Positions 52,164 through 60,954 are shown, numbered from the stretch's first letter. The stretch: 64,000 bases of DNA from SABI01 sp028532915 (GCA_963677225.1 OY781923.1:1860001-1924000); one strand, 5' to 3'. Program-made: numbers and translations. The notes: a model not told the origin generated them from the sequence alone.

Positions 52164-52907
52164 TTACTCCTTATATCTTGTATCACAGAACGGATCGGTG
52201 CCGTCCTCGTAGAGACAGTATTCAACTCTAGATCTGTCAATGAGATTATAGAATCCGACTTTGTAGGAAATAAGGTGAAGAACCTGATGTTCTTTGCCGT
52301 GGTAGATCTTATCTCCGATTATCGGGAGAGAGGCCCATGCGAGGTGCGACCTTACCTGATGACGGAATCCTTTATCGAGAGAGATATCACACAGGGTACG
52401 GCCATTTTCACTTTCAAGCAGAAGTACCGAAGATACGTACTCTGACGATCCACTTTTCTTCCGGGCAAACAGTGAGGATGTCGTTGATACGGGACGGACC
52501 TGTCTGCGTCCCACCCCGTATGCTCTGAAAGACGAGGTGATATCGGCAACCTTATGACTGCTCAGAAGAAAGGGAAATGAAGGGTATCCTTCTTTGGGCT
52601 CTTTATAGGAACACAGAGCATGATAGTGTTTGATGAACCTCCCCTCTTTCTGCTCTTTGAGCATATGACGGTAGAAGGTCTCATTCCGTGCAATCAGGAC
52701 AAGTCCCCGAGTCTCTGTATCAAGTCGGTGAAGCACATATCCTTCATATCGGTCTCCGAGAATCTCGGGATAATCTCCTGCCAGCATCGAAAGTAACGTG
52801 GCCTTGTCGTCATGATAAGACAGTGGAACTGTTGCCAGTGAATGAGGTTTCTCCACTATTAAATAGTTTTCAGTCTCATCGACAATTGTGATATCGCTCA
52901 TTGTCAT
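52164..52907 (-). CDS. RluA-family RNA pseudouridine synthase
   Basis: 247 residues. The catalytic Asp is in YVLHRLDTETRGLVLIARNE, with YLIVEKPHSLATVPLS and HQVRSHLAWASLPIIGDKIY as other family motifs. It isomerises uridine in rRNA or tRNA; the target site is unknown. The ATG has no Shine-Dalgarno, and a TATGAT ends six bases upstream, suggesting a leaderless message. A second ATG two codons later is possible. Confidence 0.93.
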   Translation of the reverse strand: MTMSDITIVDETENYLIVEKPHSLATVPLSYHDDKATLLSMLAGDYPEILGDRYEGYVLHRLDTETRGLVLIARNETFYRHMLKEQKEGRFIKHYHALCSYKEPKEGYPSFPFLLSSHKVADITSSFRAYGVGRRQVRPVSTTSSLFARKKSGSSEYVSSVLLLESENGRTLCDISLDKGFRHQVRSHLAWASLPIIGDKIYHGKEHQVLHLISYKVGFYNLIDRSRVEYCLYEDGTDPFCDTRYKE

Positions 52908-52913
52908 AAGCTG

Positions 52914-52942
52914 ATCATACCAAAAAAGCGGAGAATTAGGAA
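52914..52942 (-). promoter_or_regulatory. Candidate leaderless promoter of the RluA gene
   Basis: On the minus strand, TATGAT (52914-52919) ends six bases before the ATG; a weak TTCCTA stands 17 bp upstream (52937-52942). Confidence 0.4.
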
Positions 52943-52968
52943 CACTGAAGTGAGACTGCCTGGTTTAT

Positions 52969-53898
52969 TTAGAACATCCGTACGATCTCCTGTTCGACAG
53001 AAGCTGCATCCAGACCATACTCTGCCAGCAGTTCATCAGGAGTCCCCGATTGTCCGAACATATCGTTGATCCCGATCTTCTTGAACGAAAAATCACCGTT
53101 TCCGATGAGGACATCGGCAATAGCATCTCCGAGTCCTCCTATCACACTGTGTTCTTCCAGAGTGACGACCCTTGTGCATCGGCACGCGTACGAGAGAACA
53201 CACCGGGCATCTATCGGTTTGATGGTATGAACATTGATCACAGCGATGGAAAGCCCCTTCTCACGTTCAAGCTTCTCAGCACATTCCAAAGCAGTCTCAA
53301 CCATGATTCCACATGCGAATATGACCATATCGGTTCCATCTTTCATCACATTTGCTTTCCCTAAGGTGAACGGCATCTGCTGAGGAAAGACGACACTGGG
53401 AGATCTTGACAGACGCAGATATACCGGACCGTCGTATTCAGAAATCGCCATAACGGCATTCTTCGCCTCATTTGCATCACACGGGACAACGACTGTCATA
53501 TCGGGTACGACTCTCATAAGAGCGATATCCTCAACAGCCTGATGGGACCCTCCATCCTCCCCGACTGTGACACCCGAGTGGGTGCAGCAGATTTTGACAT
53601 TGAACTTCGGATAGGCGACAGAATTTCTTATCTGCTCATATGCACGGCCTGCCCCGAACAGCGCGAATGTACTGCAGAAGGGTATATATCCCATTGTCGA
53701 CATTCCTGCTGAAATATTCACCATATTTGCCTCAGCTATACCGACATTGAAAAAACGTTCGGGGAATTTCTGCGCAAATTGAGCTGTCATGGTGGCGTGG
53801 GAAAGATCGGCATCAAGCACGACCACATCCGCGTTACGCTCACCCAATTCGACCAGAGCCTCACCGTATCCCGATCTTATCATCTTCTTCTCTTTCAT
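52969..53898 (-). CDS. Transketolase, C-terminal subunit, locus 2
   Basis: 309 residues. The catalytic region is RFFNVGIAEANMVNISAGMS with FALFGAGRAYEQIRNSVAYP, the ordinary transketolase pattern, unlike locus 1. HSGVTVGEDGGSHQAVEDIA and RVVTLEEHSVIGGLGDAIAD follow. With the upstream N-subunit it forms a split transketolase. It is the last gene of the TRAP-regulator-transketolase operon and overlaps the N-subunit by 4 bp. Confidence 0.94.
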   Translation of the reverse strand: MKEKKMIRSGYGEALVELGERNADVVVLDADLSHATMTAQFAQKFPERFFNVGIAEANMVNISAGMSTMGYIPFCSTFALFGAGRAYEQIRNSVAYPKFNVKICCTHSGVTVGEDGGSHQAVEDIALMRVVPDMTVVVPCDANEAKNAVMAISEYDGPVYLRLSRSPSVVFPQQMPFTLGKANVMKDGTDMVIFACGIMVETALECAEKLEREKGLSIAVINVHTIKPIDARCVLSYACRCTRVVTLEEHSVIGGLGDAIADVLIGNGDFSFKKIGINDMFGQSGTPDELLAEYGLDAASVEQEIVRMF

Positions 53899-54710
53899 AT
53901 ACGTTTCTCCTGCAATTCTCTGACAGCCGCCGCCAGCTCCTGATCGTCGGGAACTCTCCCGTGCCAGCCCACCTGATGTTCGATGAACGAAACCCCTTTA
54001 CCTTTGACCGTATGAGCCAGAATACACCTGGGGGTATCTTTCACAGCAGGCTGGCTGTATGCTTCGAGCACCTGATCGATATTATTACCGTCTTCCACTG
54101 TGATAACGGTAAACCCGAATGCCTCGAATTTTTTCTGCAGATCGCCCATCGGAAGGATCTGCTCGCACGGACCATCGAGCTGAAGTCCGTTGACATCAAC
54201 TATGAGAGTGAAGTTATCGAGTCTGTATGCCGAGGCTGCCATACAGGCTTCCCAGACGACTCCCTCCTGAATCTCTCCGTCACCAAGAAGCGTGAATACC
54301 TTAACCGGTCTATGTTGCGCCTTTGCAGCCATAGCCATTCCGACTGCAATAGAACAACCCTGTCCAAGCGACCCTGTAGCTGCTTCGATTCCGGGAAGCT
54401 TCTTTGAATCAGGATGCCCCTGAAGTCTGCTATGCAGTTTTCGGAGGGTACTCAGTTCTGCCTTCTGGAAAAAGCCGAGATCAGCAAGAATAGAATATAA
54501 AACAGGTGCTGCATGTCCTTTACTCAGAACGAATCTGTCCCGGTCAGGATCTTTCCAGTTCTCAGGTCTGATATTCAATGCATCATAATAGGCTCCGGCT
54601 ATCAGTTCCACTGCAGACAAAGATCCCCCGGAATGACCGCTCTTTGATTGATTAAGCATCGTAAGTACCTCAATTCTGATATCGGCACACTTTTGGATAA
54701 GAGATGACAT
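53895..54710 (-). CDS. Transketolase, N-terminal subunit, locus 2
   Basis: 271 residues. RIEVLTMLNQSKSGHSGGSL, RFVLSKGHAAPVLYSILADL and GSLGQGCSIAVGMAMAAKAQ lead to the ThDP motif GDGEIQEGVVWEACMAA and Asn in VDVNGLQLDG. The two halves together equal one transketolase chain. It lies 21 bp after the GntR gene. Its tie to a TRAP carboxylate-type transporter suggests dedicated use of an imported acid or ketose (inference). Confidence 0.94.
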   Translation of the reverse strand: MSSLIQKCADIRIEVLTMLNQSKSGHSGGSLSAVELIAGAYYDALNIRPENWKDPDRDRFVLSKGHAAPVLYSILADLGFFQKAELSTLRKLHSRLQGHPDSKKLPGIEAATGSLGQGCSIAVGMAMAAKAQHRPVKVFTLLGDGEIQEGVVWEACMAASAYRLDNFTLIVDVNGLQLDGPCEQILPMGDLQKKFEAFGFTVITVEDGNNIDQVLEAYSQPAVKDTPRCILAHTVKGKGVSFIEHQVGWHGRVPDDQELAAAVRELQEKRI

Positions 54711-54731
54711 AAACTTTTTTTCCTTTTATTT

Positions 54732-55436
54732 TCAGATGAACAGAGAAGAGTCTTCTCCGCATAAATCTTTTATTGCTTTTTCTATATGAGATATGCTCTC
54801 GGTCTCTGCACGCTTTAGATCCCCATCCTCGATAGCCTTGATTATATTTCTGTGGGGAGTCAGCGCATTTTCAGCATTCTCCTGAAGAGAAAAACTTGCA
54901 GTCCTGAGCTGTTCAAAGTAATAATTCACGATCGTCACCAGTGCAACTAGCAGATCATTTTTCGTTATATCCACTATAGCTTTATGAAAAGCTGCATCAT
55001 ATTCGGCCATCTTCTTGTTATCACCGGCTTCATAGCTCCTTTCAAATTTCTGCTGAAGCTTCTTCAGATGAATCACATCTCCTTCTGTACGATGCTTGGC
55101 TGCAAGCTTCGCAGCCAAAGGATCAAGATAGAGTCTTACCTCCAGATAATTATGCATCTGGATGTCATGATCTTTGAACCAGTTTCTCGTTTTCTGAACG
55201 ATATCTTCTTCTTTGCTTTTCACAAAGGCTCCATACCCGTTCTTGATTTCCAAAAACCCCTGAGATTGAAGATCACGATAGACTTCCCGCAATGTCGGTC
55301 TGCTCACATTCAGTCTGTTGCACATCTCGTTCTCCGTAGGAAGCTTGTCACCGATCGAGATCGAATCACTCTGAAGGAATTCCTTAATCTGTTCAGCCGC
55401 CATGTCTACTACCGATTGTCTTTGTATCTTTTTCAT
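54732..55436 (-). CDS. GntR/FadR-family (FCD) transcriptional regulator
   Basis: 234 residues from the ATG (MKKIQRQSVVDMAAEQI) with GGTGAT-type spacing. The winged helix is SIGDKLPTENEMCNRLNVSR then PTLREVYRDLQSQGFLEIKN and GYGAFV. The C-terminal helical FCD domain has HNYLEVRLYLDPLAAKLAAK and AEYDAAFHKAIVDITKND, with the metal/ligand histidines in FHKAI and LTPHRNIIKAIEDGD. It probably senses the substrate taken up by the TRAP system and controls the operon. It sits between dctM and the transketolase genes. Confidence 0.94.
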   Translation of the reverse strand: MKKIQRQSVVDMAAEQIKEFLQSDSISIGDKLPTENEMCNRLNVSRPTLREVYRDLQSQGFLEIKNGYGAFVKSKEEDIVQKTRNWFKDHDIQMHNYLEVRLYLDPLAAKLAAKHRTEGDVIHLKKLQQKFERSYEAGDNKKMAEYDAAFHKAIVDITKNDLLVALVTIVNYYFEQLRTASFSLQENAENALTPHRNIIKAIEDGDLKRAETESISHIEKAIKDLCGEDSSLFI

Positions 55437-55446
55437 ATCACCGCCG

Positions 55447-56727
55447 TTAGAATGAACTTCCCAATAGTAGTTTCGGTACGAACAATGTGATCTCTGGGAA
55501 CACATTGATCAGTATCAACACGATTATGAGACCAATATAGTAAGGCCTTACGGCCTTGAATGCACTGTTGAATGAGATTCCTCCGATCTTTGAAGTGAGA
55601 AAGAGACAGATCGCCATGGGTGGAGTCAGCAGTCCGATCATGAGTGCGAAGATGAAAATCACACCGAACTGGATCGGATGCACTCCGATCGCACTTGCGA
55701 TAGGCAATAATATCGGAGTCAGGATGAAGATACTGGCATTAGTCTCCATAAACGTACCCATGAACAATAATATCAGATTCATGAGGAAAAGAATAACATA
55801 ATGATTGTCGGTCAATGTAAAAATCGCTGAAGCAGCAAGTTCCGCGATCTTCTCCATTCCCAGAACCCAGGCAAAAAGTTTTCCTGATGCCATAAGAAGC
55901 ATCACCATACCCAGATTCTCGATACTGGAAAGAAGTACTTTCGGCAGGTTCTGGATTTTAAAATCCTTGTAGATAAAGATACCTACGATCAGCGAATAGA
56001 ATGCTGCTACAGATGCGGCCTCAGTCGGAGTAAAATAACCCGAAAATATCCCTCCGATGAGAATCACAGGAGCAAGCAATGCAGGCAAGGCCACAACAAA
56101 AGCTCTGAACTGTCTGGAAACCGGATATCGCTCATGCCTGGGATAATTTCTGTTCTTTGCAATGAGATACACGGTGAGCATCATCAGCAACCCCATTATG
56201 ATCCCGACGGTTATTCCTCCCATAAACAGACCACCGATCGAGATACCTGCTGCAATCCCGAAAAGAACCATAGGACTGCTTGGAGGAATGATCGGACCAA
56301 TGATGGATGATGCTGCTGTGATACCGACTGCGAATTCGGCGTCAAAGCCCTGATCCTTCATTGCCTTTATCTCGATGGCTCCCAATCCTGCAACATCAGC
56401 TACCGCTGCTCCGGACATCCCCGAGAATATCATACTCGACATGACATTAACGTGCCCCAGACCTCCGGTGATATGTCCTACTGAAGCATCCGCGTATGTG
56501 AATATTCTTTTGGTTATACCGCTGTTGTTCATCAGTTCTCCTACGAGCATGAAGAATGGAATAGCCAGCATCGTATATGATGAGACGCCGCTTATCATGG
56601 CTGAAGGGACAAAAGACATATTCACAGCTCCTGTGAATTTAACGAAGAAAAATGCTGTAAGTATCATCGAGTACCCTACAGGAACACCAATCGCTATCAT
56701 AACTAAAAAACTGATAATCACCCACAT
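55447..56727 (-). CDS. TRAP transporter large permease (DctM)
   Basis: 426 residues with about twelve membrane segments. Family features are VGYSMILTAFFFVKFTGAVN, SSIIGPIIPPSSPMVLFGIA, GYFTPTEAASVAAFYSLIVG and IFALMIGLLTPPMAICLFLT. It carries the ion-coupled transport of the substrate delivered by DctP. It follows dctQ with no gap and precedes the GntR gene by 10 bp. Confidence 0.96.
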   Translation of the reverse strand: MWVIISFLVMIAIGVPVGYSMILTAFFFVKFTGAVNMSFVPSAMISGVSSYTMLAIPFFMLVGELMNNSGITKRIFTYADASVGHITGGLGHVNVMSSMIFSGMSGAAVADVAGLGAIEIKAMKDQGFDAEFAVGITAASSIIGPIIPPSSPMVLFGIAAGISIGGLFMGGITVGIIMGLLMMLTVYLIAKNRNYPRHERYPVSRQFRAFVVALPALLAPVILIGGIFSGYFTPTEAASVAAFYSLIVGIFIYKDFKIQNLPKVLLSSIENLGMVMLLMASGKLFAWVLGMEKIAELAASAIFTLTDNHYVILFLMNLILLFMGTFMETNASIFILTPILLPIASAIGVHPIQFGVIFIFALMIGLLTPPMAICLFLTSKIGGISFNSAFKAVRPYYIGLIIVLILINVFPEITLFVPKLLLGSSF

Positions 56728-57255
56728 TTATCTGTCTCCTTTCTCTGAACCGGACTTCCTTTCGTCAAGCAGTTTCGAAATATCATCGAGAAGATGGTCA
56801 AACAGGAACAGACTTGTGCAGGCCATTCCCAGCGGGAAGGCCAGATACCACCACCCGGCATTCGTAGGAAGAATAGCCAGAGGAATCTGAGCCTTTTTCA
56901 GCATCAGCTTCCATCCGTATCCGACAAGATCGACCGAGGCGTATAAGGTTACAAGAGTTATTCCGATCTTCAGATACTTCTGTGATTGAGAGGGGAGTTT
57001 ATTTGAAAACACGTCTATCTTCACATGGACTTTTTTCTTGGTTGCGTAAGCAATAGTGAAAAACCCAAGCCATGCAGCCATCACGATGGAGAACTCTTCA
57101 ATCTCTGTATAAGAGTTTCCGGTGATGACTCTCCTTGCAACCTGAAAGAAAATGGTACACAGAAGAACCACGACTACAGTCATTGCTATATATTTCACGA
57201 TCTTCTCGAGAACATCGGAAATTTTTGAAATGGTCGACGCGATCGAATTGAACAT
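56728..57255 (-). CDS. TRAP transporter small permease (DctQ)
   Basis: 175 residues with four membrane helices. TEIEEFSIVMAAWLGFFTIA and KKKVHVKIDVFSNKLPSQSQ are the DctQ signature (E-E then the W-L-x-F core and the H-V-x-I-D loop). It forms the membrane domain with DctM. It is 29 bp after dctP. Confidence 0.95.
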   Translation of the reverse strand: MFNSIASTISKISDVLEKIVKYIAMTVVVVLLCTIFFQVARRVITGNSYTEIEEFSIVMAAWLGFFTIAYATKKKVHVKIDVFSNKLPSQSQKYLKIGITLVTLYASVDLVGYGWKLMLKKAQIPLAILPTNAGWWYLAFPLGMACTSLFLFDHLLDDISKLLDERKSGSEKGDR

Positions 57256-57284
57256 AACTCCCCTCCCCTTATTGAAAAGCTGCG

Positions 57285-58292
57285 CTACATCAGATTACTG
57301 ATCTTTTCGTAGGCACCTGCCGGATAGAGATCTTTGTTCTCTTCCAGAAGTACAGGTATTATAGCATCCTTGAATGACTGGATATCAATCTCGTCTTTAG
57401 GAATGAAATTCATACCTTTGTCCAGGAATTTCTGAAGAAGTTTTTCATCTTCGGCATTGACCTGTTCATTGTGCCAGGTGAATGCGTTGTCGATAGCTTC
57501 TCCTACTATCATCTGCTGATCGGCAGAAAGAGATGACCACCATTCATTTGCCATATAGACAAAATAGTTGGTGTACTGGTGCTCGGTCTGCATCAGGTAG
57601 TCCTGCACCTGGTACATTCCCGCCTGATCGATATTCGCAAGAGGATTCTCCTGAGCGCTGACGATACCATTCTGTAATGCACCGTACAATTCACCCCATG
57701 CTACCGGAGTGACATTAGCTCCTGTAGCTTTCCATGAAGCGATGACCCCTGCATTGTTCGGAGTCCTAAGTTTCATTCCCTTCATATCATCTACGCTGTA
57801 TACCGGTACATTGGTTGTAAGGTATCTAGGACCTCTTAATGCGATTGTTTTGATATATGCGTATACGTCGAATTTGTCAAGCAAGTCCTGAGCGAGCTGA
57901 GCTCCAACATCACTTTTCCAGAATGCCTGAAGATGCTCCTGACTGTCGAAGATGAAGGCCATATTGAACAGTTCCATCCATTCGGGAACAGCCCAGTTGA
58001 ACAGCATTTCAGCGTTGATCAACATTTCATAGTTTCCTTCTGACAGACCGGTACATAGATCTTCATCATTATCTCCAAGCTGTCCTTCGAGATAGAGAAC
58101 CGGTTTCAGCTGTCCACCTGATTTCTCTTCGATCTCGGCTGCCATCTTCTTTGCCGCTTCCGTGACCAAAGTAGAGGCATTATTACCCACGATCTTGAAT
58201 TCGATGACACCGTCATCTTCCTGAGTTCCCTGTGCAGGAAGGACGACCAGCACTAAAGAGATCAATGCTACGATCAATAACCCTTTTTTCAT
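57285..58292 (-). CDS. TRAP transporter substrate-binding protein (DctP)
   Basis: 335 residues from the ATG with AAGGAG seven bases upstream. A signal peptide (KKGLLIVALISLVLVVLPAQ) leads to the DctP fold: AAKKMAAEIEEKSGGQLKPV, then KGMKLRTPNNAGVIASWKAT, which carries the conserved Arg that binds a carboxylate, then PVAWGELYGALQNGIVSAQE. The arginine implies an organic-acid ligand, typically a sugar acid (family knowledge). It is the first gene of the six-gene operon. Confidence 0.95.
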   Translation of the reverse strand: MKKGLLIVALISLVLVVLPAQGTQEDDGVIEFKIVGNNASTLVTEAAKKMAAEIEEKSGGQLKPVLYLEGQLGDNDEDLCTGLSEGNYEMLINAEMLFNWAVPEWMELFNMAFIFDSQEHLQAFWKSDVGAQLAQDLLDKFDVYAYIKTIALRGPRYLTTNVPVYSVDDMKGMKLRTPNNAGVIASWKATGANVTPVAWGELYGALQNGIVSAQENPLANIDQAGMYQVQDYLMQTEHQYTNYFVYMANEWWSSLSADQQMIVGEAIDNAFTWHNEQVNAEDEKLLQKFLDKGMNFIPKDEIDIQSFKDAIIPVLLEENKDLYPAGAYEKISNLM

Positions 58293-58326
58293 ACACTTCT
58301 CCTTTTCATCCGGCATTTTTTTGTTT

Positions 58327-58356
58327 GTTTATTTGTTTGCCAGATTGTTTGACAAT
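58327..58356 (-). promoter_or_regulatory. dctP promoter region with GntR-type palindrome
   Basis: ATTGT-TTG-ACAAT (58344-58356) is an inverted repeat overlapping a minus-strand TTGTCA (58350-58355). A loose -10 (AATAAA or ATAAAC) lies 16-17 bp downstream. It is likely the operator of the operon's own GntR regulator (inference). Confidence 0.5.
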
Positions 58357-58519
58357 ATTTTTTATAACCCGCCGAAGATCACAAGTCAAGAAAAATTTTC
58401 ACTTCATATTCTCCTATGTATTCAAACAAGAAGAGAATATAGAATTTTAAGTTCAATCAAATAGCCCCGATTGGTAATATTGAATTCCAAACAGGTTTTT
58501 CTTTTATTCACAATTGATG

Positions 58520-58525
58520 TATAAT
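58520..58525 (+). promoter_or_regulatory. Perfect -10 box of the CBS-ATPase operon, leaderless geometry
   Basis: TATAAT ends seven bases before the ATG at 58533. The -35 is poor (TTTTCT at 58497-58502) and there is no Shine-Dalgarno. Confidence 0.5.
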
Positions 58526-58532
58526 TGCCTTC

Positions 58533-59483
58533 ATGCAGACGATACCGATAAATACAATCAATTCGCCCACAATAATTTTAGAACTTATATACCGTTTAAA
58601 AGTAAAAGATGTGATGACTCACAAGCTTATCAGCGTTACCCGTGAAGCTACTTTGCGTGAAGTGCAGCATCTGATGAAAGAGAATTCGATCACCGGTGTC
58701 CCTGTAGTCTCCGACAGGCGTCTGATAGGGATCGTCAGCATGGACGATATCATCCAGGCCCTTGATTTCGGTTATATAGAAGAAGCCGTAGAGAAACATA
58801 TGAGTCAGAATCTCATAGTTCTCGAAGAAGATATGCCGGTCTCATTTGCAATCAGCTACTTCGACCGGTACAGATATCATCGGTTTCCTGTATTGTCAAA
58901 AGAGAAGGAGATCGTCGGAATGGTAACTACCAGAGATATCTCCACAAGGCTTCTGTGGGAGATAAACCATGAAGTAGAAAATTTAGAAAGAATGATACAA
59001 ACAACGAAAGTCACCGATGGGCTCACTCGTGAAGTTCAATCCTTCTCCATATTGAAGCACGATTTTGAGAATGCGGGATTCGCTTCAACGGAAATAAAGA
59101 AGAAGCTGAAACAGTCGGGACTGTTCCCGAAGACGATCAGAAAGGTCGCGATCGCATCCTATGAACTGGAGATAAATATCGTCGTCCATTCGAATGGAGG
59201 AAGGATCACCGCGGAATACGGTCCTGACGAGGTCATCATCACCGCAGAAGACAACGGGCCCGGCATAGAGGACGTCGATCAGGCGATGCAGACAGGTTTT
59301 TCCACAGCGAACGAGTGGATCAGGTCTCTCGGATTCGGAGCCGGAATGGGACTGCCCAATGTAAAATCTGTCTCCGATGATTTTTCGATAAAAAGTGGGG
59401 AGAACGGAACAACCGTCGTCTCCAGGATACTGTTCAGCGAACAGGAAAAGGTACATTTAGGTACAAAAACAACAAAGGAGTGA
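58533..59483 (+). CDS. CBS-pair protein with anti-sigma-type histidine-kinase-like ATPase domain
   Basis: 316 residues. Two CBS domains occupy about residues 22-140 (VKDVMTHKLISVTREATLRE, NSITGVPVVSDRRLIGIVSM, YHRFPVLSKEKEIVGMVTTR). From about 170 comes a GHKL ATPase fold: N-box YELEINIVVHSNGG, G1 AEDNGPGI, and G2 GFGAGMGLPNVK, closest to RsbT/SpoIIAB-type regulators. CBS pairs usually sense adenine nucleotides; the ATPase part could be a switch kinase. Overlapping genes downstream encode DRTGG-like and PHP proteins, a trio I associate with hydrogenase and redox clusters of anaerobes (recollection, not verified). Confidence 0.85.
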   Translation: MQTIPINTINSPTIILELIYRLKVKDVMTHKLISVTREATLREVQHLMKENSITGVPVVSDRRLIGIVSMDDIIQALDFGYIEEAVEKHMSQNLIVLEEDMPVSFAISYFDRYRYHRFPVLSKEKEIVGMVTTRDISTRLLWEINHEVENLERMIQTTKVTDGLTREVQSFSILKHDFENAGFASTEIKKKLKQSGLFPKTIRKVAIASYELEINIVVHSNGGRITAEYGPDEVIITAEDNGPGIEDVDQAMQTGFSTANEWIRSLGFGAGMGLPNVKSVSDDFSIKSGENGTTVVSRILFSEQEKVHLGTKTTKE

Positions 59484-59488
59484 TAGAG

Positions 59489-59824
59489 ATGGCAACCGTA
59501 GAACAGATTCAAGATGAGCTTAATTATAAGGTCAGGCAGGCAAAAGGTATTGAAAAGACCATCACCGGAGGGTACACGGGAGATCTTCTATCAGATGTGA
59601 TGGGAAATGCCGAGGAAGGAAATGTGCTCATCACCATTCAGGCACATAAGAATTCTGTTGCAGTCGCATCACTGCTCGGACTACCTGCGATCATTCTATG
59701 CAATGGACGGACAGCCTCAGACGATATGATCGAGGCCGCCGGGGAGCAGAGTATTGCTCTATTCGAAACAGAAGACTCACAGTTCACAGCAAGTATCAAG
59801 TTGAATTCGCTGCTATCAAAATGA
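59489..59824 (+). CDS. DRTGG-domain-like small regulatory protein
   Basis: 111 residues from the ATG with AAGGAG eight bases upstream. TITGGYTGDLLSDVMGNAEE and GNVLITIQAHKNSVAVASLL then GLPAIILCNGRTASDDMIEA match the DRTGG fold, a nucleotide-binding-like regulatory module known from phosphotransacetylase fusions. It is soluble with no catalytic residues. It lies just after the CBS-ATPase gene and its stop overlaps the PHP gene start (ATGA). Confidence 0.78.
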   Translation: MATVEQIQDELNYKVRQAKGIEKTITGGYTGDLLSDVMGNAEEGNVLITIQAHKNSVAVASLLGLPAIILCNGRTASDDMIEAAGEQSIALFETEDSQFTASIKLNSLLSK

Positions 59825-60528
59825 GAATAGCTATTGATCTTCATAATCATTCATGCCTCTCCCCCTGCGCCGAAAATGCGATGCTTCCCTCGATCATCGC
59901 GCTCGAAGCTAGTGAGAAGCACATAGACATGGTTGCCCTGACCGACCACAACACGACCGAGAACCTTAGCGCATTCAAAGATGCTGCTGAAATCGTAGGG
60001 ATCACTCCTGTCTACGGCATGGAGATATCGACAGTGGAGGAGGTTCATCTTCTCTCGCTGTTCGAAACGATAGAGCAGGCGCAGCAGTTCGGCAAGATCA
60101 TCGATGAGAGTCTCATCAAATTCCCGAACGACCCGAAATTCTTCGGTGACCAGCTCATAGTCGATGTCGAAGGGAATGTTACAGGTCAGATAGAGCATAT
60201 GCTCTACGGTCCGTCCACTTTGAGCCTGGATGTTCTCGTTTCTCTGATCCTTGACCACAACGGTCTTGCCATACCGGCTCACATAGACAGAAACAGCAAC
60301 AGTATCATCGCCAATCTGGGATTCATCCCCGATCTTCCCTACAGTGCTGTCGAGATCGTCAACATCCCGGTCGAAGAAGATGTTTCGAAGTGGGCAGTAT
60401 TACAGGGATCTGACGCTCATTATATCAACCACATCGGACGCCGGTTCTGCTATATCGAAGCTGACGAGCCGACATTCGCCGGACTTCGAAATGCTCTCAT
60501 CACAAAACAAATCTCTTATCGAAGATGA
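59821..60528 (+). CDS. PHP-domain phosphoesterase
   Basis: 235 residues. PHP metal motifs are IDLHNHSCLSPCAENAML (HxH), MVALTDHNTTENLSAF (TDHN), GMEISTVEEVHLLSLF (E then H), AIPAHIDRNSNS and LQGSDAHYINHIGRR. This is the trinuclear-metal set of HisK/YciV-like phosphoesterases. The substrate is unknown. It is the third gene of the CBS-ATPase/DRTGG/PHP operon. Confidence 0.9.
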   Translation: MRIAIDLHNHSCLSPCAENAMLPSIIALEASEKHIDMVALTDHNTTENLSAFKDAAEIVGITPVYGMEISTVEEVHLLSLFETIEQAQQFGKIIDESLIKFPNDPKFFGDQLIVDVEGNVTGQIEHMLYGPSTLSLDVLVSLILDHNGLAIPAHIDRNSNSIIANLGFIPDLPYSAVEIVNIPVEEDVSKWAVLQGSDAHYINHIGRRFCYIEADEPTFAGLRNALITKQISYRR

Positions 60529-60679
60529 TCTCAAGCCCAATTATTCATGATATTCTATTTTTTTTAAAATAATTCAAAAAAGTTTGAACATTTTTCCGGT
60601 AGATGTTTGTGATAAGTAGCGCCTTTTCAGCCGTTTCATCTTCTCACATTTTCTTTCCCATTGTGCCACTTGTCTTGTG

Positions 60680-60841
60680 TCACGTTAGGACACCTCTACC
60701 TTCCAAAACCGTGTAATGGTTCCAAATTTGTATAAAAACAGCCATATACCATGTCATATGACTCTCATTCTCTCTCATTTTTCCGGTTTCCATCACGGTC
60801 TTCAAGAGATCGAAAACTGCAATAGTTAGTTCATCTGTCAC
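60680..60841 (-). CDS. Doubtful 53-residue reading frame opposite the upstream region of unit 1
   Basis: A GTG start has AAGGAG seven bases upstream and reads VTDELTIAVFDLLKTVMETG onward to a stop within the conserved TTGTCTTGTGTCAC block. The conserved TTCATCTGTCA block is the start of this frame on the other strand. In unit 2 the equivalent frame begins MTDE but stops after 13 codons, so coding is not conserved. It could be a real small gene, a relic, or chance. Confidence 0.25.
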   Translation of the reverse strand: MTDELTIAVFDLLKTVMETGKMRENESHMTWYMAVFIQIWNHYTVLEGRGVLT

Positions 60842-60874
60842 ATCATAACTCCTTTTATTGCAATAATTTACATG

Positions 60875-60903
60875 TTGACTTCGAATCAAGTCGGCAGTAC
60901 TAT
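60875..60903 (+). promoter_or_regulatory. Promoter of small exported protein 1
   Basis: TTGACT (60875-60880) and TACTAT (60898-60903) are separated by 17 bp, the same -10 and spacing as the unit 2 promoter. The upstream TTTTAT-N2-CAATAA element is also shared and may bind an activator. Confidence 0.85.
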
Positions 60904-60954
60904 CTGGTTACAAGCTCACTTAAGAGCTTCAGATCAATGAAGGAGAAAACGGTA

